Origin: Patagioenas fasciata
Lineage: Eukaryota > Chordata > Aves > Columbiformes > Columbidae
DNA length: 64,000 bases
Direction of reading: 5' to 3'
NCBI RefSeq assembly: GCF_037038585.1
Contig: NC_092523.1
Coordinates: 32,279,501 to 32,343,500 of the forward strand
In this document: positions 25,858 through 39,585 of the stretch, piece by piece
How the letters are laid out: each line of letters begins with the position of its first letter
Numbering within the stretch: position 1 is the stretch's first letter
Made by a program: the position numbers and the translations under genes
Notes under the pieces: generated by a model
Told to the model about the DNA's origin: nothing
The model's input: the letters and a program-made list of their open reading frames with translations, nothing else
Databases searched by the model: none

Positions 25858-27672
25858 TTTAAAAAGTATGTTAAGTAGTGCTAAGAATAGAAAATGTGTT
25901 TCTGTTGTTGTTGCTGGATGATACATTGTATAAGTCAGCTGCAAGTCTTCACTTCTCAGAACAATCTCACACCCTCCTTCACCCAAAACTACTCTTTCCC
26001 TTTTAATGAAAAACACTATTTCTTGATTAAGAATCTAATTCTGCGATACACTTAACTCACCCAGGCTCAAGGGGCTTTAAATGGGAGGTTTAAAGTGGGT
26101 CAGCACTTTCCAGGTTATGCAGCACCTTACAAGATTGAATCCTGAATAAAAGGCAGCTTTTCTTCTCTTCAATAAGTTTGCAATTAGTACATCTGTTCCA
26201 TGAATTAAAATTTCTGAGTTGGTACCTTCAGTGTTATGATACATACAACCTTTGACAACTGTTTCTTTTTGCGAGCAGGTTTTACCTAATACCTCTTGCA
26301 GTGAGCGCTCAGTGATTGAACCTCATTCTTCAGTCTTTGCATGTCATGAGTCAGAACAAAAACGAACTTCTCTTTGCAATCCTTACAATGTGGGAGATGG
26401 GGGCTCAGCAGTCAAAACTCTTCTGCTTTTGTTGTCACTATCACACTTTCCTTTCCAAAAGAAGGGGCCAGGTTGGAAAGCTCCACAAGTACTCATTGGA
26501 GGTTGGAGGATACATCCAGTGCATCTAAATCACACTGCTGCTCTGACTGACACCCTGGAGAAGCCAGAAGAGGAAGACTAATTCATTTAGCATCCTGTAG
26601 GTCTATGCTACGAATGTCCCACGTACTGTCCCGTCTAGCTTAAAAGTGGAGTAACATCCACCCATCTCTCGTGACGTTGTTAAAACACAGTCCTATGAAA
26701 GCATTCTGATGACAAGCTAGGCAAAACTTGGCATCAAATTCAATGGGAATCTACTCTCACAGGCTGGAGTGACAGTGACAGCCTGAGCCACTTTTGGATG
26801 ACCTTCACCACTTTCATATTTCTCTGAGACAAGCTGGCTCCCACATTACACTGCCAGATCCACCCCCACCCCATATGTGAGCATCAGTCCCTGTGGACAA
26901 GAAGACTGACACAGCTCGTAGAGGCTAACTATTAATGTGCAGTAACACTTCTTGCTTCTATACCGGGCATGGGAAAGTCCACGCTGAATAGACTGATGTG
27001 TTGGAAACATGCCTAGCAATACAGAAAGTCTTCCATTTTTTTAGCTTTTTTATTCTATTCTATTTTTTAGCAGTATTTATTTTTTGGCAAATTTCTGTGT
27101 ACTCTGGTGGTAGATTTTTCCCACAAAACTGGAGAGTTATAAAAAGTGTAATGGGCAGAAACTTTACCTGGTCTGATTTTTAAAGGTAATTGGTTTTCCT
27201 CACTAACATCTCAAGGCAGTGAATGTGGTAGTGGGATTTATGGGGTGGTGTGTGTGAGAGAGAGACAAAAGGGTAGAGCTCTGAAAAATAATTTGGTACC
27301 TGGAAGTTTTGGCCACTAGGTAGAGGAAGTGAGAACCTTATCTGAGGTGAGCACAATTTCTACTAAAGACCAGAAAATCTGCACACAAGAGATGATACAA
27401 ATGTTAATAAAGCAGGAAAAGTCACACTCCACATTCACAAGGCAAGAACACCTTGCAGAAATAAAACTATAATTAATCAGGTACTGTGAATTTAAAGGCT
27501 TACTGCAAATTTACACCCAGAGAGTTGGCTGCTGTCCAGGTGTCACAAGAGAAGAAACCACTGATTTAGTGATGTGAGGAAATAACAGGCACTTGGCAAG
27601 AAAATTTTGCCAAATTGTTGGATGTAAATATTTTTGGTGCTGACATAATGCCTCCTTTTCACTATATTTCAT

Positions 27673-27730
27673 TGTTAGAAGTTATAGGCAGTTTTCAAAG
27701 CATTTCAGTGTTAGAAGTTATAGGCAGTTT
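27673..27730. repeat. tandem duplication, 36-bp period
   Basis: The 22 bases beginning TGTTAGAAGTTATAGGCAG occur at 27673 and again, identically, at 27709. The duplication is short and has stayed identical, so it is probably recent slippage or templated repair. Confidence 0.9.
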
Positions 27731-28691
27731 GGTAGTGGACTATTGTTGACTGTTGATGATTGACTATCACTAAGTGGTTGGAATTTACCTGTTTGGTATG
27801 TTCCTGAACTGGGAGAGTTCGAAATCTAGCTTCATGCTATTCGGCAAGAAGTTGCTAGAAGAAAATATGGCCACAAAAACATCTCCTCTATTGTCGAACC
27901 TCCTGAATCCTATCACTGTAGAATGACAGAGGGAATACAGAAGCATCACACTGGACGGTCAAGGTTATAAACGTATAATCTGAAGCAGAATTATTCTTTG
28001 TGCTCTAAGAGGACCATGACGAAATCCCAGTTTATAGCTTTTTAATACATGGCTGTCAATGCTACTCTCCTGCAAAATAGCACAGTTGTGGTAGTTTGTA
28101 TGAATATTAATAAACTTTTGTAGGATCTTAGCTTGTTTCTTAAACACTACTGAGTGTCAGACAACCTTGAGGATGTTTGGATGGGTACTCATCATCTTGC
28201 TGCAGCTGAGTCTCATTGACATCCACAGATTTCACTGGCTGATTCAGATGCCATCTTGTTTTCATTTTTTTATTCGGTTCTCTCCTCTCCCCACCTTCTC
28301 ACACATCTCCTGGGTGTGGGCTCTATTTCTTATAATCCATTTCTGAGAGTACTAGTCTCCATTGGACAAGGGACTTTTCAGATTCTCCAGTATCTGAGGT
28401 ACAGCTTTCCTAGAAGTACAAGCCTGGAGGAGTCACGATTTACAGTTCAACTATTTAGTGGTACTTAACAGTTAAAATAGATAAACACAACTTTTGGGAT
28501 TCTGAAACTAACCACTACTTACTTTAGGTAGCATCAGGAACATGAAGATATAGATGTCACTGTTTATATTTCCTGCCCCCTCCTTCCTCACCACAGCTGA
28601 GGACTCTTTCAACCCCAATAACATTCCTCAGAGCAAGCCAAGATCTCTCTCTTCCTGAACATAGTTACCTTTTAAACCCAAAAATTGTCTA

Positions 28692-28719
28692 CTTTCTCTT
28701 TCTTTCTCTCTCTCTCTCT
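28692..28719. repeat. (TTTC)n/(TC)n pyrimidine microsatellite
   Basis: An interrupted CTTT and CT dinucleotide run of about 28 bases, all pyrimidine apart from one A near the left end. Ordinary simple sequence. Confidence 0.85.
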
Positions 28720-31700
28720 GCTGTAGCTAGTTTCCCTTTCACTTGAGTGGTGTCAGAGTTAAAACCTAATGGTTCCACTATGAAGTCCTGTTTCTTTTTC
28801 ACTTGCCACTACTCAAGCTTTCAGCAATGTTTTCCTACCAAATTTCTGAAGTTCTACCATATTAAATGTTAAGTATTAGCAGTTTGAACTCTTCTTCCAT
28901 TATTTTAGCATGAACTCACAATTTCTCCCTTTAAGCAATCTTATGTGAAGCTAGGCTTCAATTATCCCCTGGTCTTAAGGTCCTCCTGCTTGAATAAAAG
29001 ACATAAAGATTTAACCACGCTCCATTTTTCATACTTCCATTAGCCAGTTGTTTATAATATGTAAAAAATTCTCTGCAAGTCTGAAATTGCAACTTCCTGA
29101 AATTTCAACTTCCTGAAACTGTAGTTCAGACACAAGTAGGCCAATGCAATCTTGGTTTGAATTCTGTGTGAAAATATACAAAGTATTAGTGTCCTGTACA
29201 AGGCCCTGGTGTCCTCCTACATTAAGTGGTCTACAATTTTCTTCATTCACATTCAAGAACGAGGTGGTAACCTTGAATGAGTGTAAGAAAAGGCTACCAG
29301 TTCAATCAGAGATATGAGGAGCTTACCACTCCAGAGAAGACAGAAAGCTCTTCACTTATCAAGCTGGGCAAAATGAATGTGAAGAAAGTGTATTATTATC
29401 TCTTGCAAATATATTTGAGGAGGAAAGGGTGAGGGAGGGGGAAAGGTATTCAAGCTACAGAACAGTGTTGATACTAAAAAATTTAAAAAAAAAATTGTCT
29501 GTGGATTCACCTGAGGCTGAAACTGGAACATCTCCAAACATCAGAGCAATGAGGTTCTGAAATACCCTTCCAGGGGGATAACTCAGAGCTTTTGTGCTCT
29601 GGTGACCAAGAAGCTACTTACATGAATCTGGTTGCGGCAAGCTGTTGTATGGTATCATGTAGCCTGATGTATCTATCTTGAATGCAGTTTCTCGGTTTTC
29701 TGGAAAATGCATAATTTCAGGGTTTCTTAGGAAAAGGAGAAGACAGAAGTTACAGGGAGAGGGTTGTACCTTTTCTGATCTGTGCATCTGCAGACATTTA
29801 CTAGGGGTACCACTACCAACTGCCTGATTCAAAACTGCACTTTAGCTATTGCCATTAGCTTTTGCCCTAGAAATCTGCTATTTTTAAGCAAACTGAGTAC
29901 CTCAAAGCTTGGGACTGAAAGGCCTTCAACACCAGGATTAATAGGTCACACTCTATATTAGTTCTGACAGTGAGCAGGGATGAATCAAATTACACTGCAA
30001 AGAACTGCCTTTAGACCAGTACAGCCAGTGTCCAACAGTCACTTGCAAGGGTGCTAAGTTCTATGTCTTAAACAGCATTTAGAGCCGAGCTGCTAATCCA
30101 AATAGTTACAGTGTTGTTATAACTAGTTTAGTTCTGCTCTCTGTTGGATGTCTTGCCTCTTCGGGTAGTACTACAACAATCCTTTTCTCTTGCACTCTTT
30201 CTGATTGGAAAGAAATCCAATCCATGTGTGCTCATTCTTATAAAAACCATACATAAAAAATAAAAATACAAATTGTCTCTAAAACCTTGTGCTCAGGCCT
30301 AATGTGTCCTAGGCAATATTAGAAACACAGACAGTGCTCTCCAAAACTACTTCAGTGATTAAAAATATATTCACCCTTTCAGAAAGACAAAGGACCGAAG
30401 GGGAACTTCTGGATCATTATGTTTAGTCCCAGATATTGTGAACTACTCTATTATATTATTTTCTTCATAAATTCAGTTAAGTCAATTTTAAAACCAGCCG
30501 CTTTACTTTCTCCTTCCACACCACTTCAACAAAGAATTAGATGCTGAGTCATATGTCCCAGTCAAAATGTATTCACGGGCTTCTTGTGCCAACACCTTCT
30601 TTTGCCAATCTAAACATTTTCTGTCTCTCCCCAAAACTACCCTTTGAAATATATGCTGCAATCATATCTCCCATCAGCCTTCAATTTGCCAGAATAAAAC
30701 CTCTCTTCTGGGAATATTTACACTACAGATTGCAGTACAGCATCTATATATCACAAGGCAGCTTTTGATGAGGGCAATCTTCCTGTGACAGCTGGCAGCT
30801 CTCTGCACTCTCTTTTACCACATTTCTCTTTGTAGTTTCCATATATTTAGTATGCTTATTATACTGTGTCTTGTTCATCGGCATTTTAACAAATGTAAAG
30901 ATCAGACAAAAAATAATAAATTCTAATGCAAACTTAGATATACACAAAAGTATAACGTATATTATATTATAATGTATAAACATATATCTTTGTGTTTGCA
31001 AGTAAAGTTCACTAAGCAATTAAGCAGGCTCAAACAGTGATTTGATTACTATGTGCAAGAAGATCCACATAAAATACTGCAAACTAATTTATGTACTAAA
31101 CCAAGCAAACAATTTGGAAAGTCAGTGTTGAGAAAGTTAAAATATGGATGAGGCTTTTCCATATCCACATTTAAAGTCAAGGTTCAATGCTTTCTCCCCT
31201 ATAGAGTGTTTATTCCGACTGCACAAGTGGCTGCAGTCATGAATCAGCTCTGAGGGACACATTCTTCCCCTAAGTTTGACAGAGGTCCTTACGAACGTGA
31301 AAATACAGTATTACAGAATGTACATCTGTTTGTACTGCTGTCAATAGGAAATGTTCCAAATTAAGCCTTTCCCTCTACTATTTGAGTCACTGGACACTTT
31401 GCCTTTAACATTAGTACAACATAAGTGATGAAATAAATCTTATCACATTACCAGAATAATGTCCTCTACCTTTTCAGTGCTTGCAATTCTGAATTCAAAT
31501 GAGCTTCTTCCACTCTCGATCACACTTTTCATCCAGCAAAACATTTTACTCAAATAAGCTTATTTGGTTAAAACAAGCACTCCAAGTTCTCCCTAGAGTA
31601 TAAAGTATTGTATTTGTTTCAGAGGCCAGCAGAAACTTAGGAGTTCACCAGAGCTACCAGATTTAAGCCTAGGAAAAGATACAGCTCCTCCAGTTTCTCA

Positions 31701-32070
31701 GCATTCCCTTGTATTGATTAATGAGTTTAATCAGTATTGATTAGAGACAGATTTCCCTAAGCATAAAGAATGACATTAGCTCCCCTCATCCTGAAGGGCA
31801 GTAGTTACGCAAGTGGGTGGTTAAAGGGGATAAAGTACAAGTATCGACACCATGAGAACAAGTGTTCTATCACTTGTTGCTCAGTTAAGCTCACCATATT
31901 TTAAGTATCAAAAGAAGCAAATAATAATAGGATATGAATTATACTCGTTATTCAAGAAAATTATTAGTAGTGTGAAGAAAGGTGGTGCATACACTCCACC
32001 ATGTGAATAATACCTTAGATTTACCACTAGCTTTCCTTCAATGGGTTCAAAGAATTTTTCAACGATTGTG

Positions 32071-32709
32071 TGTCGAGGTTTGGCTGCAGGGTGACAGTAA
32101 AACTGTGGCAGATGTATTGTTAACCCTGTCTCCTCCCCCTTCCCCCTTCAGCTCCTCTCTCTCCCCCCTTCCCACTAAGGACAGGCGATTGGGAGGGAAA
32201 GAAGGACAGAGAGAAGGGAGTTGGAAAGATTAAAAATGTTTTACTAATGCTACCAATAAAAATAGAGAAAATAATACAAAATATACAAAACCAATCTTCA
32301 AAGTCCCAGGAACTGCAGAGCCGGGACCCGAAGTCCTGGACTGGACTCTGCAGCCAACCGGAACTGGATTCAGTCTGTCACTAGGCCTCTGTTCACAGAG
32401 ACAACTCGCAAGGTCCTCTCCTAATGTTGGCCATAAGGGAAAAGGGACGAGATCCTCATGATCTCCCACTTTTATGTGAAGTATTCACATGAATGGGATG
32501 GAACACTTCAGTTGGTCAGTTTTTTGTCACCTGTTTCTCGTTGCCCCTCTCACGAGGTGTGCATCCATTCTTACCAATGACCTTGCATTCCATTGCTATG
32601 TCTACTGAAACACGTATCTGGCTTTCCAGGAAAATGCAGCTAATATGAAGGCTTTAGCTGACAGGCAAATTCACTAAAAGAGAAACTTGTTTTTAACAAA
32701 ACCAGGACA
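32071..32709 (-). mobile_element. solitary LTR of avian ERVL type
   Basis: The segment begins TGTCGAGG and ends ACCAGGACA on the plus strand, so on the minus strand it starts TGTCCTGGTTTTG and ends CTCGACA, the TG...CA pattern of an LTR. The minus-strand start and the C-rich block at 32130-32180 (plus strand CTCCCCC-type runs) resemble the widespread bird ERVL LTR group as I remember it. A TATA-like ACATAAAAG lies on the minus strand near 32470. No convincing target duplication was found (flanks end GATTGTG and begin TCATGTC), and no retroviral gene or second LTR is visible nearby, so it is probably a solo LTR. Family and exact ends are moderately certain. Confidence 0.6.
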
Positions 32710-33820
32710 TCATGTCATCACTTACTGATGAATAATAACTGCAGGAGTGGAATAATCCAGCCATTTTGTTGGTGCCTGCTCTTGCATGGTTCAAAAGAGG
32801 AAGTGAACAAAAAGGTCAAATGCAAAATTGAGTGGCAGCTGTAGGAAGTTACATAGGCGATGTTTTTATTTGAAGAAAAAAGTTCAAAAGAGCAAAGTTA
32901 TAAAATACAAAGAGAAATTATATCCAATATGCAAAACACATTGCATTATTCATTACCACTTGAAAATTTAACTTCAACTGATCATAAAGTAGTTGGAAAT
33001 ATGTTGTTCTTTTCATCAGGATCAGAGTACATATATGTATAATATACACTTGTATAAGTGTATACATATGCAGGGATATACATATGCAAACACAGATGAG
33101 CAAAGACATACACAACGTACCTAGTCATAGAATCTGTGACATCTCCGTAGTCAATTACAAGCCCCAGCTGTAAACATTATTTTCCTCAGGGACTATTTCA
33201 GTAATTAATGAATGGTGGTGCTGCATGGAGGTGTAGCAGAGCGTGCTGATATTATGGTTTCCCCAGCAGTATAACCAGGACTGAATCATTCAGACAACTT
33301 CCTTCCCAGCATGCTAGGCAAAGCTGAACTTAAAAATGTGTCAGTATATATTTATACTCCTTCTTCTCCAAGGTCAGAAGGGCTGTTTAAGTCTTTCACA
33401 TCTGGCTGCTCTCTCCCACCCTTTTCCTGTGGGAAGTTCTTCTCTCACATCTTCAGCCACAGAGAAGGGGAAGAATAGCTGTGTGAGGACTACACAGCAA
33501 CCTAAAGGTCAGTGGAATCTTCCTGGGAAAGATGATTAAACATATTGCTTTACTCTGAAAAGTGATTTTGTAAAAATTTTGATCAGTTCTCTGAGTGACA
33601 GAAACATACTGAATCACAGAGGCTGATTTAGGAAAGCTGGGGGTTCTGCTAGGTAGGAGCTGTAGGATAAAGTGTAAAACTGTGAAAAACTAAAACTAAT
33701 GTCTGGTGAAAGAGCAATAGACTATTAATGAATTAAGACCAACAGTATTGATGTAGAATTGCCTTTCGCATTAAAACTAACTACACGGCTGAAACGTGTG
33801 GAGGAGCTAATGTTTCTCAC
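32710..33820. other. unique-looking spacer between the LTR and the CR1
   Basis: No gene or mobile element was recognised in this 1.1-kb stretch. It includes an alternating TA/CA-rich patch at about 33027-33070. Confidence 0.5.
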
Positions 33821-33821
33821 A

Positions 33822-35045
33822 ATCACAGTATCACAGTATCACAGTATGTTTGGGATTGGAGGGGACCTCGGAAGATCATCTAGTCCAATCCCCCTGCTGG
33901 AGCAGGAACGCCTAGGTGAGGTCGCACAGGAATGTGTCCAGGCGGGTTTTGAATGTCTCCAGGGAAGGAGACTCCACAACCTCCCAGGGCAGCCTGTTCC
34001 AGTGTTCTGTCACCCTCACTGAGAAGAAGTTTCTTCTCAAATTTAAGTGGAACCTCTTGTGTTCCAGCTTGATCCCATTACCCCTTGTCCTATCATTGTT
34101 TGCCACCGAGAAGAGCCTGGCTCCATCCTCGTGGCACTCACCCTTTATATATTTATAAACATTACTAAGGTCACCCCTCAGTCTCCTCTTCTCCAAACTA
34201 AAGAGACCCAGCTCCCTCAGCCTTTCTTCATAAGGGAGGTGCTCCACTCCCTTAATCATCTTTGTTGCCCTACACTGGACCCTCTCCAGCAGTTCCCTGT
34301 CCTTCTTGAACTGAGAGGCCCAGAACTGGACACAATATTCCAGATGGGGTCTCACCAGGGTGGAGTAGAGGGGAAGGAGGACCTCTCTCGATCTACTGAC
34401 CACCCACCTTGTAATACACTCGAGGATGCCATTGGCCTTCCTGGCCACAAGGGCCCAGTGCTGGCTCATGGTCATCCTGCTGTCCACCACGACCCCCAGG
34501 TCCCTTTCCCCTACACTGCTCTCTAATACGTGATTTCCCAACCTATACTGGAACCTGAGGTTGTTCCTGCCCAGATGCAGGACTCTACACTTTCCCTTGT
34601 TAAATTTCATCAGGTTATTTCCCGCCCAACTCTCCAGCCTGTCCAGGTCCCGCTGGATGGCAGCACAGCCTTCTGGTGTGTCAGCCACTCCTCCCAGCTT
34701 AGTGTCATCAGCGAACTTGCTGATAGTACACTCAATTCCCTCATCCAAATCGTTAATGAATATATTGAATAATATTGGCCCCAGTACTGACCCCTGAGGC
34801 TCTCCACTAGATACTGGCCTCCAACTAGACTCCACACCATTGACCACCACTCTCTGGCTTCTCTCCTTAAGCCAGTTTGCAACCCATCTCGCTACTCTAT
34901 TGTCTAGACCACACCTCCTCAATTTAGCTGTGAGGATGCTGTGAGAGACTGTGTCAAAGGCTTTACTGAAGTCAATGTGTCCACACTGCACAATTGACAC
35001 ATAGCGCAGAAGAGCCTGATCAAACTTTGAGAGATCCAAGTTTGC
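33822..35045 (-). mobile_element. young 5'-truncated CR1 LINE
   Basis: The minus strand carries the C-terminal reverse-transcriptase part of CR1 ORF2 with an uninterrupted frame, a short 3' UTR, and a terminal direct repeat of eight bases (TCACAGTA read on plus, three copies at about 33825-33847). A short tandem 8-mer at the 3' end, rather than poly(A), is a hallmark of CR1. The 5' edge is uncertain by about 50 bases: recognisable CR1 similarity begins near 34995 on the minus strand. The 5' truncation is typical of LINE insertion. Confidence 0.9.
33912..35039 (-). CDS. CR1 ORF2 C-terminal fragment, reverse transcriptase (375 codons, open)
   Basis: This frame encodes the palm-to-thumb part and C-terminus of the CR1 reverse transcriptase, which copies the element's own RNA at a nicked chromosomal target. 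Visible blocks are SKAFDTVSH (residues 25-33), [13 protein letters not shown] (79-91) and the catalytic FADD (109-112), and it closes with [20 protein letters not shown], a typical CR1 C-terminal sequence. The endonuclease domain and the first part of the reverse transcriptase are missing. There is no stop or frameshift over 375 codons, so the copy is young. One oddity is residue 80: the family usually has GVPQGS, here GEPQGS. The first 20 residues may be host DNA read in frame rather than CR1. It lacks a full-length ORF, so it is not expected to move by itself. Confidence 0.85.
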   Translation of the reverse strand: MDLSKFDQALLRYVSIVQCGHIDFSKAFDTVSHSILTAKLRRCGLDNRVARWVANWLKERSQRVVVNGVESSWRPVSSGEPQGSVLGPILFNIFINDLDEGIECTISKFADDTKLGGVADTPEGCAAIQRDLDRLESWAGNNLMKFNKGKCRVLHLGRNNLRFQYRLGNHVLESSVGERDLGVVVDSRMTMSQHWALVARKANGILECITRWVVSRSREVLLPLYSTLVRPHLEYCVQFWASQFKKDRELLERVQCRATKMIKGVEHLPYEERLRELGLFSLEKRRLRGDLSNVYKYIKGECHEDGARLFSVANNDRTRGNGIKLEHKRFHLNLRRNFFSVRVTEHWNRLPWEVVESPSLETFKTRLDTFLCDLT

Positions 35046-38000
35046 ATGTCAGGAAAAGTCTTAGACACAAAGCTCCACATTAATAGTTACCAGAATCAAA
35101 GACTTGCTTGTTAAAAGATAACCTGAGTATTTTTACATAGATGTTCATTCTCAAGTGTCAATTTCTTTTCAGGAATCCTGGAAGCTCAGTGAGACAGCAT
35201 CTGTGCCTGGTTATCAGAGATTTCTTTATAAATCACAAGCAAGATACTTTTTCCCCTCTAAGCTGAGTTTGAACTCTTCAACACAGCTAAGTGTCTGAGG
35301 ACACTAAGTCACATGGTCCATGGGCTCTGTTGATGCTGGAAAAGAACAGTTTGTGGTTCAGAAGCTACTCTGAGCTTGCAGAACTGATGATGATAATGGT
35401 ACCCAACAGCATCACTTTTGCAGGGCCATATTTAGAAAGGAGTTCCAGTCTAAACCTTTGCATTTAACTTCTGCTAGAACATGTTATTGTTCTTTTTGCT
35501 GCTCCCTATATCAGACAAATTTCCATTGGCAGATGCTACTTTTGTGCAGAACTCCATTGAGTCAGGTATATAATGCACATATGCATGAATAATGCATACA
35601 ATTTCTGAACTCAGTAAGCCCTTCTGCGCAGATCAGACTGCAAAATTCGCATCATGTCTTAGAAAAACTCAAAAAACAAAACCACAACCCCACCCTAATT
35701 TGAGAGATTACCTCCTCCACTTTCAGACAAATTAGGCTATCACCTTGATGCACAGCTTATGTGGAAGAGTAGAAGAGGTGAAAATAAGCCAACCCTCACA
35801 ATCCCATAATGCACATTTCATACTTTAGGTGTGCCAAAACTCATGTTGTTTGGTTCAGCTACAGTAAGTCACCTAGTACTTCTTACTGAGGCAACTCATG
35901 CGATTCATTCTGGCTAATCAAACCTTAAGCACTTTGGCAAATTCTGACCCCAAAACAGAGTATGTTGAGCCTATGAACAGTACCTGTCTACACAAGACTG
36001 TAAAGCAGTGGTTAATATGTAAGCAACATGCTGATATCTGTAACAAAAAGTATGTTTTCTGTGCTGATGAGGCTGGGCAATTTTCTTGGCACATGTGCCT
36101 TAGAAGTTTCATTGACATGGCCTCAGTTGCTCAACAGCTGAGACTTACCACAGGTTTGCTAGAGGTACTTGTTGGTTACCTCAACGTTGTTCTCTGCAAA
36201 ACAGAAGATGATTGCAGCTCTCCTGCCACTCCCCATTACACACCCCTTGGTACACCCCCTCAATGTCTCAAATAGCAGACTGCTTTATGCAGCTGAAGAC
36301 CAAGTCATGCCAGAACTTTTTCCCTACTGTTATGGGAAAGCAATAATTCACTTCTGACTCTAGAAAGCCAAGATCTCCAAAGAAAATAAACCCCATAACT
36401 GCTGGAAAGAATAAAAAATTGTCATCCAATATTCATGTAAATATACTTTTACATCTTCATACCTTTTTTTTTTCTGCAAATGGGTAATGAATTATAGAGA
36501 CACTACTTTTCTGTGATTTAAATGTTCTTTTGTTGTTCAGTCTAATAAAATACAGCAGTTTTTATTTATTAACCCAGATTTTAAATATTTCTTGGTATTT
36601 TTTTCCTTTGCAAATGTTTTCCCCTCTGTGTTTGTATTTGAAAAGTTTGAAGAACAATCTGTCCTGCATAATAAAAACTCTTATTTATCTAGTGGCTAAA
36701 TGTATTCCGGGCAGCTAAAATGTGAAGCTGCTGTTCTGCCAAGTAATTCTGTCATGACCTGATGGGTATTAACCTGTTTGCAAGGAAGAACACTTTCATT
36801 TTTATGACATTTGCATTTTGCACAGAATTACTGGCTATGAATAACATTGCCATGAACTAGGTGGAGAGGAGGCTGGGCTCCAACCTCCTCCCCCAGAAAT
36901 CATCAGCCAGCACAGCTCACAAGGACATTAAAAGCATCACAAAGTACCTTCCTTCATACAAAATTTCCCTGAAAATATTGTCAATAGAATTAATTTACCT
37001 ACCCCCACAGCTGAGTACCTATAAGCAAACTTTATTTCGTAAGGTGTGATACCTCTGTTAGGAATATTGGGTTGCTTAGATAAATGAATGTTTTCTTTCT
37101 CTTCTTCCTCTTTGCCACCCTGCCTCTCTCCTTTTTTGAACCCTTTTGTATAGTGTATTAATGACCTATAAGTCTATGCTAATATCCTGTATTCTGCTAT
37201 ACACATTAGTTACAACCAGTATCCTGAGCTGTATCTAAAGGCATGTCAGACTTCAAAAATCAGGATAGTTGTTTTAAAGTCATCAGGTTTTTCAGAGGGG
37301 AATTTTATGTTATTTATCTTCAGAGCCTTGTTTTCTGAGCCTCACTTGGATCAAGATATATATTTTACAGGTTTTTCTTTTAATGCAAGAGGAGATTTTC
37401 TCCCCAATTTAGACTCAAGGTATTGAAGAAAGCATCTTAAGATTTCCAATGAGATTGTAGAATTTGGTAGTACTGATGTCTGTTAATACAGCACAAGTCT
37501 CAAAATCTCACAAAAATCTACAGAGCAGTCTGCTATTCAGAGGAAAAGACATGGATATCTCTCTACATGCCACCTCTACTATATGATTAATTTATTCTCC
37601 AGATTTATTTCCTGTACTACCACATACATAGGTGACCACTCCATTCTCATTGACTGACTATTATTTTTTCATACATCTATCTAGTTATATAATTTGGTGA
37701 AAAACATTTAATTGCAAACTGGCCCACTAAGACTAAAAACTGGGAAAATAAGGCTACATTAAGTGTTTAAATAGAAAATTACATGTTTAAACTTCAACAC
37801 TTCAAGTTTACTGCATGTGTTCATTAAGTATATTAATCCTTTTCTCTTCAGCATTTCCTCCTGTCAATACATTTCAGAGGAAAATCAATACTCAGAATAG
37901 AAACAACTAAAAAAAAAAACCACAAACCACACACACAAACCCAAACAGCAACAAAAAACTCGCACCACCTGCTGAAAAACAGAAAGGCGAAAAGAATATG

Positions 38001-39525
38001 TTAACAAGGGGCAAGACTGTAATTTACAGATAATTGTCCTGAGAATTTAAAAGTAAAAGTAGCCCAGCCACATGGGAATACAACAGGAGTGTTCAGGAGA
38101 ATGGTCCATGATTTATTCTTCTGCAGATAAACAGAAACTTGTTAATTCCTCTGAGCCATTAGTTCACTTATGTAGTGCAAAGTCACTAAACAGTCACTGT
38201 CCAAATATGTTTTTGCCCTTTCATCAGATTGACCCTCTGCATGATCACATGAAGTAAGAGATCCACAGTATAAGCACTGAATCAGTTATAGATGCTTGAC
38301 TTCCTACAGATTTTTGGTTCTCAAAGAGTTTCCCCATAGAAGAAGAAAGGCAAACCCTAGCCAGATTGGAGATGGAATTTGATGTGCTTTTGGAGGATTT
38401 ATACAATGTGCCAGTCTCAACAAGGGCAACAAAGATACTTTGGATATTTCTATATTGCATATCAGGCAGTATGTAACAGCGTAGTGATGGCAGCAGAGAT
38501 CTCATTCACCTGGACTAATTCTTGTCTGTTTACCTGTAGTCATGGTGATAGGGAGCTCACTGCTGACTCCAAACATGCCTAGGAAGCTTTGTTAAATAAA
38601 CAATTCTTGGGCATGTTTGTAGTTTGAACTCCATGACTCTACTGGTTTCTGGCCTAGCTGGTTTAAAGCTGGATTGTATGTTTGTGAGCTGCAGTTGTAC
38701 ATCTGACACATTCCCTGTGAGGCTGCAAAACCAGTAAGGACTTTCGACTGAAGAAAAGGAACGTTATGGCTGTGCAGGGCTACCAAACCCCCCCGAAACA
38801 TATGTGTCTGTGACACTCTGCTACTTTTTATAAAAGCAGTTATGGATTTGTCAACATTTCAAAGCCACTGCAGTGACTGAGAGAGCAGGGTAAAGCCATT
38901 TCAGTTCTTAACAGAGCAACATAGCCTAATTAGACCTGAGATAATATCTGGCCATTTCTCCTGTTTTAGGTGGAGGCATTTCAAAGCCCCGTTTATATTG
39001 GATGTAAATATTTAAATTTACATTTTACAGGCAGTATTGATGGAGGAAAACACATACACATGACCACTTCAGGTAGCATCTTCACAGAAGAAAAAGAAAC
39101 AGTCCTTTGGTCTAATAGCTGAAATTTACGCAACTATAAATCTTTATGGAAATATGTTAGCTTTATTTTTGGTGAAACGCAAGCTAAGTAACTACCTTGA
39201 ACTGATGACTGTTGGCAACGATGTATGATCACCGGTCTTCTACAAATATTATCTGAAGCAAATTTTAAGGCCTGTTCATAACAAATTATGTGAGTGTTTA
39301 CCCCAGCAGTGAAATGTGAGTTGTATGTGACCCACTGTTAGCAGAAGGTTTTGGTATCATAATACAAAATTTGTTGGAAAGTTGTGATCTAAGCAAAAGA
39401 GTTGGGTTTAAAGATGTCACATAAAAAGACAAAGACAATGAATAATTTTCTTCACAAGTCAGCTGTATTGTTAGTTCTGGTGTCCACAGAACAAATTCTG
39501 TTTTCTTAAAGACTACAGTAGGGAT

Positions 39526-39585
39526 ACATGTATGTGTGTATATGTGTATATAATGTACATTTGCACATATATATGCACATGTGTC
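39526..39585. repeat. imperfect TG/TA/CA alternating tract
   Basis: ATGTATGTGTGTATATGTG followed by further alternating purine-pyrimidine sequence to about 39585. It is degenerate dinucleotide simple sequence. Confidence 0.75.

Larger units (their letters stand above)
22921..32070. other. gene-poor intergenic DNA
   Basis: No gene or transposon was recognised. It contains simple tracts (A24 at 25834-25857, a pyrimidine tract at 28692-28719), a 36-base tandem duplication at 27673-27730, and a short period-16 duplication at 29091-29118. The remaining sequence looks unique and AT-rich, with only short open frames. Confidence 0.5.

Noticed and set aside
33759..34882. Frames on the plus strand, and an overlapping 90-codon minus frame, across the CR1
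   Set aside because: They are shadows of the CR1 reverse-transcriptase frame.
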